Shown here: piece after piece, positions 63,815 to 64,000 of the stretch
Layout of the letters: each line of letters begins with the position of its first letter
How positions within the stretch are numbered: the first letter of the stretch is position 1
Assembly: GCF_003325755.1 (NCBI RefSeq)
Contig: NZ_QORI02000001.1
Span: forward strand, 124,001-188,000
Length of the DNA stretch: 64,000 bases
Direction of reading: 5' to 3'
Origin: Pseudomonas sp. SST3
GTDB lineage: Bacteria; Pseudomonadota; Gammaproteobacteria; Pseudomonadales; Pseudomonadaceae
Made by a program: the position numbers and the translations under genes
Notes under the pieces: model-generated
Told to the model about the DNA's origin: nothing
Databases searched by the model: none
What the model saw: the letters and a program-made list of their open reading frames with translations, nothing else

Positions 63815-64000
63815 TCATCAACAACCTGCTTCGGCCCCAACCGGGGGATCCGACAGCCGCGCAAATACCCGCCGCAGCCCTCTATTCTCCTGGCCTTCGG
63901 CCGGATTGCCCACACACATGAGCGGCACCATGAAAGCATGCAAACCGCGGCGCAAATACCCGCCGATTCGTCAGCTGAACTCACGAAACAGATTCGCCTC
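63815..64000. other. Unassigned right end with a direct repeat
   Basis: No gene is supported in the final 190 bases. A 16-base direct repeat, GCGCAAATACCCGCCG, occurs at 63859-63874 and 63950-63965, 91 bases apart. Its meaning is unclear. Confidence 0.4.

Overview
The window looks like a chromosomal segment of a GC-rich pseudomonad, most likely the Stutzerimonas (Pseudomonas stutzeri) group. Many blocks keep Pseudomonas gene order: typA-thiI, glnA-ntrBC, hslVU-DUF971, ubiE-ubiJ-ubiB-hisI-hisE-tatABC-rsmE, oadA-pycA-LysR and rpiR-zwf. I saw no rRNA, tRNA, CRISPR array, prophage or intact insertion sequence.

Bases 1-8171 are loosely connected accessory and housekeeping genes: a FAD-dependent dehydrogenase cut by the window edge, small exported proteins, a class C-type serine hydrolase, a glutathione S-transferase, a DRGH-type nuclease, and a GMC oxidoreductase coupled to a 42-residue twin-arginine leader peptide. 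Bases 8172-17903 carry translation and nitrogen genes: typA, thiI, glnA and ntrBC, with sigma54 promoters and NtrC sites ahead of glnA and ntrB. Bases 17902-28209 hold trmL, the heat-shock protease hslVU, and the ubiquinone, histidine and Tat operon. The mcl-PHA genes usually found between DUF971 and the PHA-granule-type protein are absent. Bases 28230-35415 carry dtd, pip, lipoproteins, a lipocalin, fbp and glgP. Bases 35580-39804 contain a frame-broken YkgJ-like gene, a thioesterase, a frame-broken beta-carbonic anhydrase, glutaminase, and an SbtA/SbtB-type bicarbonate transporter with its PII-like partner. Bases 39878-44264 are the two-subunit pyruvate carboxylase and its LysR regulator.

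The most interesting region is about 44.3-60.7 kb. It is a compact catabolic cluster for hydroxyprolines, placed between the LysR gene and rpiR-zwf, which I recall as neighbours in P. aeruginosa. It encodes a 4-hydroxyproline epimerase, a three-subunit D-hydroxyproline dehydrogenase (its large subunit broken by two -1 shifts), a DHDPS-family deaminase, a fused aconitase-X protein (candidate cis-3-hydroxy-L-proline dehydratase), a Ser/Cys proline-racemase-family protein (candidate trans-3-hydroxy-L-proline dehydratase) and a pyrroline-2-carboxylate reductase. It also has an ABC transporter, a TRAP transporter, a GntR/FCD regulator and an AraC/PAS regulator. An identical 16-bp palindromic site precedes both transporter operons, and its 8-bp core precedes the gntR gene, so one regulator probably controls the whole set.

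The right end (61.0-64.0 kb) has an RpiR/HexR-type regulator, a perfect HexR-like operator, zwf, and a broken unrecognised gene. Single-base indels disrupt at least four otherwise well-conserved coding regions. This suggests either local gene decay or residual sequencing errors, and should be remembered when reading the pseudogene calls.
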